From Natronorubrum aibiense (GTDB taxonomy: Archaea; Halobacteriota; Halobacteria; Halobacteriales; Natrialbaceae), in NCBI RefSeq assembly GCF_009392895.1, contig NZ_CP045488.1, positions 2,294,001 through 2,358,000 on the forward strand: a stretch of DNA of 64,000 bases. Direction: 5' to 3'. The translations under genes were made by a program, and so were the position numbers. Below the pieces are notes generated by a model. The model was not told the DNA's origin. It did not search any database and saw nothing but the letters and a program-made list of their open reading frames with translations. Shown one piece after another: positions 35,800 through 44,497 of the stretch; the stretch's first letter is position 1, and each line of letters starts with the position of its first letter.

Positions 35800-35884
35800 C
35801 GGACCTCATCCACTGAACGCTCGAGACGAGGGAGTGGACAGGGCTGTGCGGGCGACGTCGTTCACGAGAGTGGTATTTCTCCCA

Positions 35885-35896
35885 GCATATATATGT
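35885..35896 (+). promoter_or_regulatory. TATA box of the USP gene at 35918
   Basis: Sequence GCATATATATGT, ending 22 bases before the ATG; a strong TATA element with leaderless spacing. Confidence 0.55.
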
Positions 35897-35917
35897 CCGT
35901 TCGACAAATACGTTCGT

Positions 35918-36334
35918 ATGAACGTTCTCGTTCCACTCGACGAATCCGATCCGGCACGCCAAGCGCTCGAGCACGCCGTGTCGACGTATCCGGATGCCAC
36001 GATCACCGTCTTACACGTCATCAACCCCTCGATGGCGATGTACCGCGGCGAGATGGCGTACAACTACGAACGCCTCATCGAACTCGAGGAAGAGGAGGCC
36101 GAAGACCTTTTCGAGACGGCAAAAGAGATCGGTGACGAACACGGTGCGTCGATCACGACGGAACTGATGGTTGGCACGCCTGCTCGTAGCATCGTCTCCT
36201 TTGCGGAGGACAACGACGTCGACCAGATCGTCCTCGGCAGTCACGGCCGCTCGGGGGTGTCGCGTGTCCTGCTCGGTAGCGTCGCCGAACAGGTCGTCCG
36301 CCGCGCGACGGTTCCGGTAACCGTCGTCCGGTAA
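35918..36334 (+). CDS. Single-domain universal stress protein
   Basis: 138 residues. The first strand reads MNVLVPLDESDPARQALEHA; the usual DGS is DES here. The ATP-binding loop VLGSHGRSGVSRVLLGS is complete, and the protein ends right after the last strand PVTVVR. A strong TATA box is placed for leaderless transcription. Confidence 0.93.
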   Translation: MNVLVPLDESDPARQALEHAVSTYPDATITVLHVINPSMAMYRGEMAYNYERLIELEEEEAEDLFETAKEIGDEHGASITTELMVGTPARSIVSFAEDNDVDQIVLGSHGRSGVSRVLLGSVAEQVVRRATVPVTVVR

Positions 36335-36568
36335 CACGGTGGTGACTTCCGACGACGGTCGGAATGGTCGGTCGTAGCCGAGGCATTTTCCGAAGGCCGA
36401 ACCCGTGCAAGCACCGACTACCGGCCGCTAATCGCTGGTTTCGCGGTGCTATCAGCTTTTCTCACACACTGTTTCAGTAGATATTTCAAAACGAGTGGTG
36501 CTTTCATTCCGTGGGAACTGATTAGTGGATATTTTACCATGGCTGGAGAGTATCCGGTCGTCAGAACC
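36335..36568. other. Intergenic region with the promoter of the next gene
   Basis: No gene. The AT-rich part from 36475 contains GATATTTTACC at 36528-36538, a likely TATA box 31-41 bases before the ATG at 36569. Confidence 0.4.
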
Positions 36569-36916
36569 ATGAACGAGCGTCAGACTGTGGCCGACGACGG
36601 ACTCACACAGTATCCGTGTGATGTGGACGATGTCTTCCGTCTCCTCGCGAACGCCCGCCGCCGGGAACTCATCACCGCCCTACACACCTGTGACGACGAT
36701 CGGATACGTCTCTCGAGACTGCGTCGCCAGTGTACAACGGGCGAGCGGGCGGATGCTCGGGCCTGGGAACGAGCGGTTCATCACGTCCACGTGCCGATGC
36801 TCGACGACCTCGGCCTCGTCGACTACGACGCCGACACCGAGACGCTGCGGTACTATCACTATGAACTGATCGACGACGTGTTGTCGGCGATCGATGCCAT
36901 CGATAGTAGCCACTGA
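36569..36916 (+). CDS. DUF7344-type haloarchaeal winged-helix protein
   Basis: 115 residues. The sequence DVFRLLANARRRELITALH followed by charged helices and VPMLDDLGLVDYDADTETLRYY (as LDDLGLVDYD) is the ArsR-like helix-turn-helix layout of the haloarchaeal DUF7344 family, presumed DNA-binding regulators. The ATG at 36569 is favoured over 36539 because the TATA box lies directly in front of 36539. Its last codons and stop are part of a family A repeat. It is the only evident regulator gene in the USP region. Confidence 0.78.
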   Translation: MNERQTVADDGLTQYPCDVDDVFRLLANARRRELITALHTCDDDRIRLSRLRRQCTTGERADARAWERAVHHVHVPMLDDLGLVDYDADTETLRYYHYELIDDVLSAIDAIDSSH

Positions 36917-36985
36917 CCGTCACTGCACACCGAATCGCACGATAGCTGTGCGATGCGTGTAGTCACTTATATCAGTTATTCCGAC
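36901..36985. repeat. Imperfect palindrome, family A copy 1
   Basis: Overlaps the last five codons of the DUF7344 gene. The core hairpin is ATCGCAC-gatagct-GTGCGAT, framed by ACAC/GTGT and by outer CACTGA / ATCAGT. Over the first 60 bases it aligns without a gap with the copy at 47638, with 45 of 60 bases identical by my count. Confidence 0.78.
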
Positions 36986-37102
36986 ACCGCTCGCCGGAAA
37001 CGACGCGTCCAGTGTGTCCGCCCGCTTCGACTCGAGTGACCCACTCCAAACGAGTGCACACGGAGAGTTATCAGGGTACACGTGATGCGTTCAGCCAAGA
37101 CG

Positions 37103-38473
37103 ATGTCGCAGACAACATTTGGCTACCTGACCGACGCAAACGCATCGCTGTTTACCGACCTCTACGAGCTGCGAATGCTGCAGGCGTACGTCAATCAGGA
37201 CCACAACCCGACGGCGACGTTCAGCCTGTTCGTCCGCGATCTGCCGCCGAATCGAGGGTACATGCTCGCTGCAGGGCTCGAGCAGGCGATCCACTACATC
37301 GAGACGCTTTCCTTTGGCGAGCGCACGCTCGAGTATCTGGCCGAGGAAGGGTTCGACGAGTCGTTTCTCTCCCACCTGTCGGAGTTCGAGTTCACCGGCG
37401 AGGTGCGCGCCCTGCCGGAAGGGACGCCGGTCTTCGCGAATGAACCGCTGCTCGAGGTGACCGCCCCCATCGCACAGGCACAGGTGCTCGAGACCGCGCT
37501 GATCAACCAGATCGGCTACCAATCACTCATCGCAACCAAGGCGAGTCGCATGCGCGACGTGGTCGACCGGAAGGGGGACGGACAGCAGCTGATCGATTTC
37601 GGTTCGCGACGGGCTCACGGCACCGACGCGGGCATGAAAGCGGCTCGTGCCGCGTACATCGGCGGTTTCGACGGCACGTCGAACGTCGCCGCCGGGGAGG
37701 CGTTCGGGATCCCGATCTCCGGGACGATGGCCCACTCGTGGGTCCAGAGCTTCGACCGCGAGCGCGACAGCTTCGAGACGTTCGTCGACGAGTACGGCGA
37801 CGAGAGCGTGCTCCTGATCGACACCTACGACACCGTTCGCGGGGCGGAGCACGCGAAGGAGGTCGCCGACGAGACGGGTACGTCGATCCGCGGCGTTCGC
37901 CTCGACTCGGGTGATCTCGCGGCGCTCTCGAAGGACGTCGACGAGGTACTCCCCGACGTCGACCAGTTCATTTCCTCGGGCATCGACGAGTACAAGATCG
38001 ACGATTTCTTCGATCGAGGCGGTATCGGTGCGGGGTTCGGGCCGGGAACCGCGCTGGTGACGAGCACCGACGCGCCGAAAGTCGAGGGCGTCTACAAACT
38101 CGTCGCGGTCGAACGCGACGGCGAGATGCGACCGACCATGAAGCTCTCGACGGGGAAAGTCACCTACCCCGGCGCGAAAAGCGTCCGCCGCACCGAGGCA
38201 GACGGCGAGTACACCGGCGACGTCATCGGGCTCCGGGACGAGGATCTGCCCGGCGAGGAGCAACTCGTCACCGTCATCGACGACGGTGAGCGCGTCATCG
38301 ACCTCCCCGACCTCGAGGAGTGTAAAGCTCGAGCGCGGACCCACCGACGGAAACTGTCCGAATCGATCCGTCGACTCGAGGACCCCGAGCCCTACGACGT
38401 CCGAATCAGTGACGACCTGCAGGCAGAAACCGAGGCGTTACAGCAGGAGCTTGAGGCCAGAATTTCGGAATAA
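37103..38473 (+). CDS. pncB: Nicotinate phosphoribosyltransferase
   Basis: Salvages nicotinate to nicotinate mononucleotide with PRPP, feeding NAD synthesis. 456 residues, with the N-terminal LFTDLYELRMLQAY, the GSRRAHGTDAGMKAA segment around residue 171 including the regulatory His region, VLLIDTYDTVRGAEHA, and RGVRLDSGDL near 270. The C-terminal 70 residues are charged and extend beyond the core. The start is the ATG before SQTTFGYL; two upstream ATG/GTG codons give a less likely longer form. A pncB homologue is also part of the mycobacterial dormancy regulon. Confidence 0.94.
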   Translation: MSQTTFGYLTDANASLFTDLYELRMLQAYVNQDHNPTATFSLFVRDLPPNRGYMLAAGLEQAIHYIETLSFGERTLEYLAEEGFDESFLSHLSEFEFTGEVRALPEGTPVFANEPLLEVTAPIAQAQVLETALINQIGYQSLIATKASRMRDVVDRKGDGQQLIDFGSRRAHGTDAGMKAARAAYIGGFDGTSNVAAGEAFGIPISGTMAHSWVQSFDRERDSFETFVDEYGDESVLLIDTYDTVRGAEHAKEVADETGTSIRGVRLDSGDLAALSKDVDEVLPDVDQFISSGIDEYKIDDFFDRGGIGAGFGPGTALVTSTDAPKVEGVYKLVAVERDGEMRPTMKLSTGKVTYPGAKSVRRTEADGEYTGDVIGLRDEDLPGEEQLVTVIDDGERVIDLPDLEECKARARTHRRKLSESIRRLEDPEPYDVRISDDLQAETEALQQELEARISE

Positions 38474-38493
38474 GGGATCGACGCAAAACGAGT

Positions 38494-39363
38494 TTAGTTG
38501 CTCGTCAGCACCGGAATCGGCGACCGCCGGACGACGCGGGCCGTCGTGCTCCCGAGCAGTTGGCCCGACCCCACGGCGCGGCCGCGGGTTCCCATCGCGA
38601 CGAGGTCGGCGTCGACTGTCGAGGCGTACTCGAGCAGTTTCTCGGCCGGCACGCCGCGACGGATGGCAGTGGTAGCTTCGAGGCCGCGCTCGTCGGCCAT
38701 CTCGGCGACCGTTTCGGTCGCGTTTTCGCCACCTTCTTTGAGCAAGCCGACGATGCTTCGCGGGGCGTCCTCGAGGTCGTAGGTCGTCGTATCGACCACG
38801 TAGACGACGTTGACGCTGGCGTCGTATTTCTCGGCGATCTCGAGGGCGTTTTCCGCGGCGCGGTCGGCGGCGTCGCTCCCGTCGGTCGGGATGACGATTC
38901 GGTCGTACGCCGGGGCGGGTGTGTCGCCGTCGTCGGTCAGCCGGACCGACAACACCGGGACATCCGACAACGCAAGGACGCGTTCGGTGGTGCTGCCCAG
39001 CCGGGCCCGGTCGGCACCCGTCCGGCCGTGTGTCCCCATCACGATCATGTCGACCGCCTGCTCGTCGACGTACTCGAGGATCGTTCGATGCGGAACGCCC
39101 TCACGGACCTCTCGAGCGGCCTGCAGGTCGTTTTCCTCGGCGACATCCGTGATTCGGATCGTCGCCTCGCGGCCCCGTCGCTCCGAGGGGGCGTACAGTT
39201 CCTCGCGGTCGTCGGCGGCGAGTTCGGCCGGCGTACCGCCAGTCTCGACGACGTAGAGGCTGTGGATCTCGGCCTCGTACGTCCGGCCGAGCTCGAGGGC
39301 GTGATCGATCGTCGCTTCGGCACCGGCACTCCCGTCAGTCGGAACGAGGATGGTCGTGAACAT
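38494..39363 (-). CDS. Two-domain universal stress protein
   Basis: 289 residues. Domain 1 starts MFTTILVPTDGSAGAEATIDHA and ends with VMGTHGRTGADRARLGSTT. Domain 2 starts RIVIPTDGSDAADRAAENA and ends AMGTRGRAVGSGQLLGSTT. Both ATP loops are complete, so this is one of the best candidates for a double ATP-binding USP here. A TATAT sequence lies about 45 bases upstream. The gene converges with pncB with a 20-base gap. Confidence 0.93.
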   Translation of the reverse strand: MFTTILVPTDGSAGAEATIDHALELGRTYEAEIHSLYVVETGGTPAELAADDREELYAPSERRGREATIRITDVAEENDLQAAREVREGVPHRTILEYVDEQAVDMIVMGTHGRTGADRARLGSTTERVLALSDVPVLSVRLTDDGDTPAPAYDRIVIPTDGSDAADRAAENALEIAEKYDASVNVVYVVDTTTYDLEDAPRSIVGLLKEGGENATETVAEMADERGLEATTAIRRGVPAEKLLEYASTVDADLVAMGTRGRAVGSGQLLGSTTARVVRRSPIPVLTSN

Positions 39364-39454
39364 TCTACTGGGTCGTTCGGTTCGGACGCCTATCAAACGC
39401 ACTCGTATATTCAGTACCTGACAGCAGTCGCGGGCCAGTAACTGCTCGCCGTCG

Positions 39455-39943
39455 TCACGACTCCTGGTAGGCACCCGTTTCCAACGGAATTTCGGAGATC
39501 TCCGGCGGAGCGTAGTACCGGACGATGTGGACGTCGTACGTCGCGTTCGCGGCGACACCGCCCGCGACGCTCGTCACCGGCTGGGCGATCTCGCCGACGT
39601 TGTCGGTGCCGAGGAAGACGACCGACGGTCGGATTTCGTCAGCAACGTCCGTGATCCGGGCCGCGATCGCCGCGGGTGTTCCGTCGTCGATGGCCTCCTC
39701 TCGGAACGTCGCGCCGGGAGCGATGTCGTCGACGCCCTCCCGAAGTCGTTTGGCGACGTAGGCGACGCTAAACGGCTCGGACTCGCCAGGTTCGTACCAG
39801 CCGACGCTTGTCGCGTACGCCTCGTCGTCCGGGATTACCGAGAGGGCGGTTACGTCCTCGTCCAGTGCGTCACCGTACTCGGACGCGCGCTTCAGTGCCG
39901 CCTCTGCCAGATAGGAGCCGTCGAACGGGACGAGGAACGTCAT
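39455..39943 (-). CDS. Divergent USP-like protein lacking the ATP loop
   Basis: 162 residues. It keeps the USP start MTFLVPFDGSYLAEAALKRA and last strand VHIVRYYAPP, but the ATP-binding region is replaced by VVFLGTDNVGEIAQPVTSV, without G-x9-GS. About 25 extra residues sit in the middle and a 16-residue tail follows the last strand. A close paralogue lies at 52718. It likely belongs to the non-ATP-binding UspA-like class. Confidence 0.85.
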   Translation of the reverse strand: MTFLVPFDGSYLAEAALKRASEYGDALDEDVTALSVIPDDEAYATSVGWYEPGESEPFSVAYVAKRLREGVDDIAPGATFREEAIDDGTPAAIAARITDVADEIRPSVVFLGTDNVGEIAQPVTSVAGGVAANATYDVHIVRYYAPPEISEIPLETGAYQES

Positions 39944-40027
39944 GTGTCTATGTAGTGTTCGCGCGCATCAATCAACAATCTTTGGTACTCCGGCCTGAAT
40001 ACGGTCGCCGGGCGCGTACAACGGCGT

Positions 40028-40384
40028 CTGAGCGAGACGATTCTCGTCCCACACGACGGGAGCGAGCACGCCGACGCTGGTGTCGAGAACGGCGGCCGGT
40101 GGCGACACCGCGCCAGCGAGCACGCAGCCGACGTGTTCGACGTCGTCAGCGATATCGCCGCAGCGTTCGAGACGTCCGCCGAGACGGAGTGGCAGTACAG
40201 CCGACCGAAACACGTGATCGTCCAGTATATCGATGACGAGGGCATCGACGAGGTCGTGATGGGCAGTCGCGGCCGCAGCGGGATCGACCGACTGCTGCTC
40301 GGCAGCGTGGCCGAAACGGTCGTTCGACGCACCTCCGTCCCCGTGACTATCGTCCGAGAGGGACACCACGATGAGCTAGCATAG
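40028..40384 (+). pseudogene. Universal stress protein remnant without start codon
   Basis: The frame reads CTG-AGC-GAG followed by TILVPHDGSEHADAG, the normal USP N-terminus, then jumps to charged residues (ENGGRWRHRASEHAADVF) where helix 1 and strand 2 should be. The C-terminal half is normal, including EVVMGSRGRSGIDRLLLGS. No ATG, GTG or TTG precedes the first strand in frame before the stop at 39953; a CTG stands where ATG is expected. About 25 residues are missing relative to a complete USP. A shorter protein could still start at an internal GTG (40130). Confidence 0.72.
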
Positions 40385-40399
40385 CCGTCGCTCGAGCGT

Positions 40400-40840
40400 T
40401 TATCGGATAACTGTGACCGGAACGGGCGACCGACGGACGACGGTCGCTGCCACGCTGCCGTAGAGCGCCCGATTCGACTCGAGTCGTCCGTGTGAGCCAA
40501 GCACGATGTGGTCGACGGCTTCGTCGGTCGTATACTCGAGAATGAGTCGCGCCGGTTCGCCGATATCGGACTCGGTCGCGACCGTTCGGTCGTAGTCGGC
40601 GGCGACGTCGGCGACTTCCTCGAACAGATGATCGGTCGCTGCGTCGACGGTGCGGTACCACTCGTCCGAGCCGATCATCGGTTCGTAGGCGGAGTCGACA
40701 TCGGTGCTGTACTCGGGTTCGAACAGGTCGACCACGTGATAGGCCGTGATTTCGGCGTCCGGAAACGCTCGCAAGGCGTGTCGAAGTGCGTCCATCGAGA
40801 GCGGCGAGCCGTCGACCGGAACGAGAACCGAACTGGGCAT
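40400..40840 (-). CDS. Single-domain universal stress protein
   Basis: 146 residues. N-terminus SSVLVPVDGSPLSMDALRHA; ATP-binding loop VLGSHGRLESNRALYGS. Between them is an unusual insertion with aromatic residues (FEPEYSTDVDSAYEPMIGSDEWY) that is shared in type with the USP at 61465. The downstream pseudogene converges on it, 15 bases away. Confidence 0.92.
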   Translation of the reverse strand: MPSSVLVPVDGSPLSMDALRHALRAFPDAEITAYHVVDLFEPEYSTDVDSAYEPMIGSDEWYRTVDAATDHLFEEVADVAADYDRTVATESDIGEPARLILEYTTDEAVDHIVLGSHGRLESNRALYGSVAATVVRRSPVPVTVIR

Positions 40841-40861
40841 ACGTCTGCTTCCGGGTGGAGT

Positions 40862-40873
40862 GGTATATACATA
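40862..40873 (-). promoter_or_regulatory. TATA box of the USP gene at 40840
   Basis: The minus strand reads TATGTATATACC, 22-33 bases from the ATG. Confidence 0.5.
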
Positions 40874-40942
40874 CTGTCGTCTCACCCTGATCGACGGCCT
40901 CGAGCCCGTCCGTTTTTGACTCCTACCGGTGGACCGGGTCCT

Positions 40943-41566
40943 ATGGCACCGATCGATCTCCCCGACCCCGGGACGCACGGCTCGACGAGCGTCGAACGTG
41001 CGATCGCGACCAGAGCGAGTCGCCGATCGTTCGCTCGCACGCCGCTCGAACTCGCGGACGTTGCACAGCTCCTGTGGGCTGCCCAAGGGCTCACCCACGT
41101 CCGCGACGGCGTCGAGATGCGTACCGCGCCGAGCGCCGGAGCGACGTACCCCCTCGTCGCCTTTCTCGAGGTCGCGCCCGACGGCTGTGCGGCGCTTGAG
41201 GCCGGGCTGTACCGGTACGATCCACGAAAGCATCGACTCGAGTTCGAACGCGAGGGACCGATCCACGACGACCTCACGGAAGCTGCGCTCGGGCAGGACG
41301 TCGTTCGAGCCGCGCCGGCGACGGTCGTCCTCGCCGCGGACGCCGACCGGACGCGCCGGCAGTACCCCGACCACGGCGATCGATACGTCCACATGGAGGC
41401 GGGCCACGCCGCACAGAACGTCCTCCTCGTCTGTGCGTCGCGGGAGCTGCATGGCTGTCCCGTCGGTGCGTTCGACGACGCTGACCTCTCGGCCGCGCTC
41501 GGCCTGCCCGAGCGCCTCGAGGCGCTGTACCTGCTTCCCTGTGGTCGGCCACCGGCCGACCGGTAG
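40943..41566 (+). CDS. SagB-type nitroreductase-family dehydrogenase
   Basis: 207 residues of the FMN-dependent nitroreductase fold. Typical SagB/ThcOx features are the N-terminal ERAIATRASRRSFARTPLELADVAQLLWAAQG (given by RASRRSFA and LLWAAQG), RTAPSAGATYPL, and the later HMEAGHAAQNVLL. In peptide pathways SagB oxidises azolines, but no YcaO cyclodehydratase or precursor is nearby. So it may instead be a flavin oxidoreductase linked to redox stress. Nitroreductase-like proteins are prominent in dormancy regulons. Confidence 0.88.
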   Translation: MAPIDLPDPGTHGSTSVERAIATRASRRSFARTPLELADVAQLLWAAQGLTHVRDGVEMRTAPSAGATYPLVAFLEVAPDGCAALEAGLYRYDPRKHRLEFEREGPIHDDLTEAALGQDVVRAAPATVVLAADADRTRRQYPDHGDRYVHMEAGHAAQNVLLVCASRELHGCPVGAFDDADLSAALGLPERLEALYLLPCGRPPADR

Positions 41567-41583
41567 CGGTCTCGGTTCCGTGT

Positions 41584-42219
41584 CTACTGCAAGTGGTCTT
41601 CGAACCAATCGGCTGCTACGTCGGCGACTTCCTCGAGCTGGCCGGGGCCTTCGAAGAGGTGGCCCGCGCCCGCGACGACGTGGAGATCGTGTTCGCAAGT
41701 GAGTTCGGCGGCGGCCTCACGGTTGAGTTGGAGGACCTGCGTGTCGTCGCCGCCGACGATGAACAACGAGGGCGCAGTGACGTCCGCGAGGGCCTCCGAC
41801 GCGAGGTCGACGCGGCCACCCCGAGAGACGACGGCGTCAATGTCAGTCGCGGGACGCGCCGCGGCCCGCAGTGCCGACGCCGCGCCGGTACTCGAGCCGA
41901 AGTAGCCGTAGCGAAGGTCTGCCGTCGCCTCGCGCGCTCGCAGCCACTCAGTGACCGCGACGAGTCGGTCGGTCAACAGGGGAATGTCGAAGCGGTTCTC
42001 GCGATATCGGTCTTCGTCCTCCGTGAGCAGGTCGAACAACAGAGTCCCGAGCCCACGCTCGCGGATGACGTCCGCGACGTAGTTGTTCCGCGGGCTCTTT
42101 CGACTGCTGCCGCTGCCGTGCGCGAAGACGACGAGGCCGCTCGCGCCTTCGGGGACGAGGAGATTTCCCTCGAGTTCGACGTCATCGACTGGAATTTGTG
42201 TACGGTTCTCGCCGGACAT
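41584..42219 (-). CDS. Dienelactone hydrolase-family alpha/beta hydrolase
   Basis: 211 residues. The oxyanion region is VVFAHGSGSSRKSPRN. The nucleophile elbow is GYFGSSTGAASA (G-x-S-x-G), the acid VGGDDTQVL, and the base AGAGHLFEG, so the catalytic triad is complete. The substrate is unknown. The start is the ATG before SGENRTQIPV. In M. tuberculosis Rv0571c, a dormancy gene, as I recall, this family is fused to a phosphoribosyltransferase like the one at 49733 here. Confidence 0.9.
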   Translation of the reverse strand: MSGENRTQIPVDDVELEGNLLVPEGASGLVVFAHGSGSSRKSPRNNYVADVIRERGLGTLLFDLLTEDEDRYRENRFDIPLLTDRLVAVTEWLRAREATADLRYGYFGSSTGAASALRAAARPATDIDAVVSRGGRVDLASEALADVTAPSLFIVGGDDTQVLQLNREAAAELTCEHDLHVVAGAGHLFEGPGQLEEVADVAADWFEDHLQ

Positions 42220-42353
42220 GAACTGATCTCCACTCCCCGTCGACTTAGTGCTGTCATCGGTCAGTTCGAGCGATCGTTCGCAGCTGATACGGGCTGCCCG
42301 CCACGTCGAAGTGAGTCGTCGAAATCGCGGCCTCGAGCCCGCCACTCTCGCTG

Positions 42354-42809
42354 CTACTCGATATCGATCTGCTGACCCTCGCGGGCTTCGGGCTCGCGTT
42401 TTGGAAGCGTAATCGTGAGCACGCCGTTTCGATACCGTGCCTCGACAGCCTCTTCATCGACCGGCTCGGGGAGCCGGATGGAGCGACTGAGTGACTGGCG
42501 GGCCCGTTCGCTTTTGATGTAGAATTCATCCTCGCGCTCGTCGGTCGTCTCCGATTCGTGCGTTGCGGTGATGTGGATCGTGTCTTTGGAGAGGCGAACG
42601 TCGATGTCGTCTCTCTCGAAACCCGGCACGTCGGCCGTTAGGACGAACTCCTCGCCGTGGTCGGCCAGATCGATGCCCATCGTCGTAACGGCCGCCTGTG
42701 ACTGCCCGAACTGGTCGATGTCCCACATCGACAGGGATTCCTCTAACTGTTGTTGCAGGCGTTCGAACTGTTTCTCGAGCGCTCTAAACGGGTTGCTGTC
42801 TGTACTCAT
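42354..42809 (-). CDS. hsp20: HSP20-family small heat shock protein
   Basis: 151 residues. The alpha-crystallin domain occupies about 45-140 (FVLTADVPGFERDDIDVRLSKD, by its ends VLTADVPGF and VRLSKD, and YRNGVLTITLPKRE). The C-terminal QQIDIE carries an I-x-I motif used to form oligomers. The N-terminal arm has a coiled-coil-like FERLQQQLEESL. It holds unfolded proteins without ATP. Alternative ATG at 42815. The 5' region has two overlapping inverted repeats. Confidence 0.94.
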   Translation of the reverse strand: MSTDSNPFRALEKQFERLQQQLEESLSMWDIDQFGQSQAAVTTMGIDLADHGEEFVLTADVPGFERDDIDVRLSKDTIHITATHESETTDEREDEFYIKSERARQSLSRSIRLPEPVDEEAVEARYRNGVLTITLPKREPEAREGQQIDIE

Positions 42810-42818
42810 TTTCATCAC

Positions 42819-42837
42819 AGGGTCGAGACCCTAGGGT
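42819..42837. repeat. Overlapping inverted repeats at the HSP20 start region
   Basis: AGGGTC-GA-GACCCT (42819-42832) overlaps the perfect 10-bp palindrome ACCCTAGGGT (42828-42837). They lie between the likely TATA region (about 42857) and the ATG, close to the expected transcription start, where a repressor would act. Confidence 0.4.
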
Positions 42838-42967
42838 GGAGTCCGACGGCATCCGTGTTAAGCGTTTCAGCGGTTCGTGCGTTCGAGGCGACGGCTGGTG
42901 ACCGACTCGAGCGCGTGACTCGTGCTATCCGCTATCGTTTTACGGCCGTGAGGTAGTATATGAACGA

Positions 42968-44446
42968 ATGCAACTCGAGGCCACCACGGTCGATATCGGG
43001 ACGACGCGCCCGCTCGTGCTGTTGAACACCGTCGACGCGGCGGAGTTGGGTGCCCATCCGATCGATCGCGTGCGAATCCAACACGCCGGCGAAACGACGA
43101 CGGGAATCGTCAAGCGAACCGACGAACTGGTCCCGCCGGGAACGGTCGGCGTGACCGAACCGCTCCATCACGTCCGCGGAACCGTCGACGTCACACTCGC
43201 TGGTGCGCCCCACTCGGTTCGGTACGTCCGCAAGAAACTGGACGACATCGAACTTGAGGCGGACGAACTCGAGGCAATCGTCCGTGATATCCACGAAAGC
43301 CGACTCTCGGACGTCGAACTGAGCGCGTACGTCTCGGCGGTCTACGCGAACGGGCTCTCGCTCGAGGAGACGAAACACCTGACGGAGGCGATGACTGACG
43401 TCGGCGAGCAGCTACAGTGGGAGACGCCAGTCGTCGCGGACAAACACTCGATTGGCGGCGTCGCTGGCAACTGCGTGACACCGATTATCGTCTCCATCGT
43501 CGCAGCAGCGGGGCTGACGATGCCAAAGACCTCCTCGCGGGCGGTGACCTCGCCGGCGGGTACGGCAGACGTCGTAGAAGTCTTCTGTGACGTCGAGTTT
43601 ACCATCGCCGAAATCGAGTCGATCGTCGAGGAAACCAACGGCTGTCTCGTCTGGGGCGGCGGCGTCGACCTTTCGCCGGTTGACGACGAGATCATCCGCG
43701 CCGAAAACCCGCTGTCGATCGACCCGCCGGGGCAACTCATCGCCTCGGTGCTCTCGAAAAAGCGCAGCGCGGGCTCGACGCACGTCGTCATCGACATCCC
43801 CTACGGCGAGGGCGTGAAAGTCGAGAGCCTCGTCGCAGCACGAGAACTGGCCGACGACGTCAAACGCGTCGGCGATCACCTCGAGGTCGACGTCACCTGT
43901 GCGATCACGCACGGCACCGATCCGATCGGCCGCGGCGTCGGACCAGTGCTCGAGGCCCGAGACGTGCTCGAAGTGCTCGAAGGCGACGGGCCAGAGTCGC
44001 TCCGACTGAAATCGGTGCGACTCGCCGAGATGCTTCTCACCCACTGTGGCGTCGACGCGTCGGCGACCGAGATCCTCGAGTCGGGACGCGCACTCGAGCG
44101 GTTCCGACGGATCGTTGCCGCACAGGGCGGTGAACCGGATATCGAGTCGACCGATCTCGAGCCGGGGGCGGAGTCGACGACCGTCCGCGCGGAGCGCACC
44201 GGCATCGCAACGCGAATCGACAACCGACAGCTCTGTGAGCTGGCCCGCCGGGCCGGTGCACCACTGGATAGCCGGGCCGGACTCGTGATCCATCGAACCG
44301 TCACCGACGCGGTCGAATCCGGCGACCGGTTGTATACGATCTACGCCGAGACGCCGACGAAACTCGCGGAGGCCGAACGGCTGGCCGACCGTCTCGAGCC
44401 GGTGCGTGTCAGGAGCAAGGCGGATGCACTCGTCGAGCGCCGGTAG
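42968..44446 (+). CDS. deoA: AMP phosphorylase (thymidine phosphorylase family)
   Basis: 492 residues. The first 85 form the extra N-terminal domain found in archaeal AMP phosphorylase and absent from bacterial DeoA. The core has VVADKHSIGGVAGN near 165, SSRAVTSPAGTADV (phosphate and base contacts), NGCLVWGGGVDLSP, and VLSKKRSAGSTHVV. It cleaves nucleoside monophosphates with phosphate to ribose 1,5-bisphosphate and free base, the entry of the archaeal pentose-bisphosphate route to RuBisCO III. No RuBisCO or isomerase lies in this window. Confidence 0.93.
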   Translation: MQLEATTVDIGTTRPLVLLNTVDAAELGAHPIDRVRIQHAGETTTGIVKRTDELVPPGTVGVTEPLHHVRGTVDVTLAGAPHSVRYVRKKLDDIELEADELEAIVRDIHESRLSDVELSAYVSAVYANGLSLEETKHLTEAMTDVGEQLQWETPVVADKHSIGGVAGNCVTPIIVSIVAAAGLTMPKTSSRAVTSPAGTADVVEVFCDVEFTIAEIESIVEETNGCLVWGGGVDLSPVDDEIIRAENPLSIDPPGQLIASVLSKKRSAGSTHVVIDIPYGEGVKVESLVAARELADDVKRVGDHLEVDVTCAITHGTDPIGRGVGPVLEARDVLEVLEGDGPESLRLKSVRLAEMLLTHCGVDASATEILESGRALERFRRIVAAQGGEPDIESTDLEPGAESTTVRAERTGIATRIDNRQLCELARRAGAPLDSRAGLVIHRTVTDAVESGDRLYTIYAETPTKLAEAERLADRLEPVRVRSKADALVERR

Positions 44447-44455
44447 CTGTGAGAG

Positions 44456-44470
44456 GTGTAACTTATTTGG
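44456..44470 (+). promoter_or_regulatory. Promoter element of the USP gene at 44498
   Basis: GTGTAACTTATTTGG, 28-42 bases before the ATG. It differs at two positions from the element before the next USP gene. Confidence 0.45.
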
Positions 44471-44497
44471 GCTACCCAGTGGTGGGACACGTACAGT

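Noticed and set aside
40943-41566. SagB-like gene as part of a peptide natural-product cluster
   Set aside because: No YcaO, precursor peptide or leader peptidase nearby; neighbours are USP and hydrolase genes.
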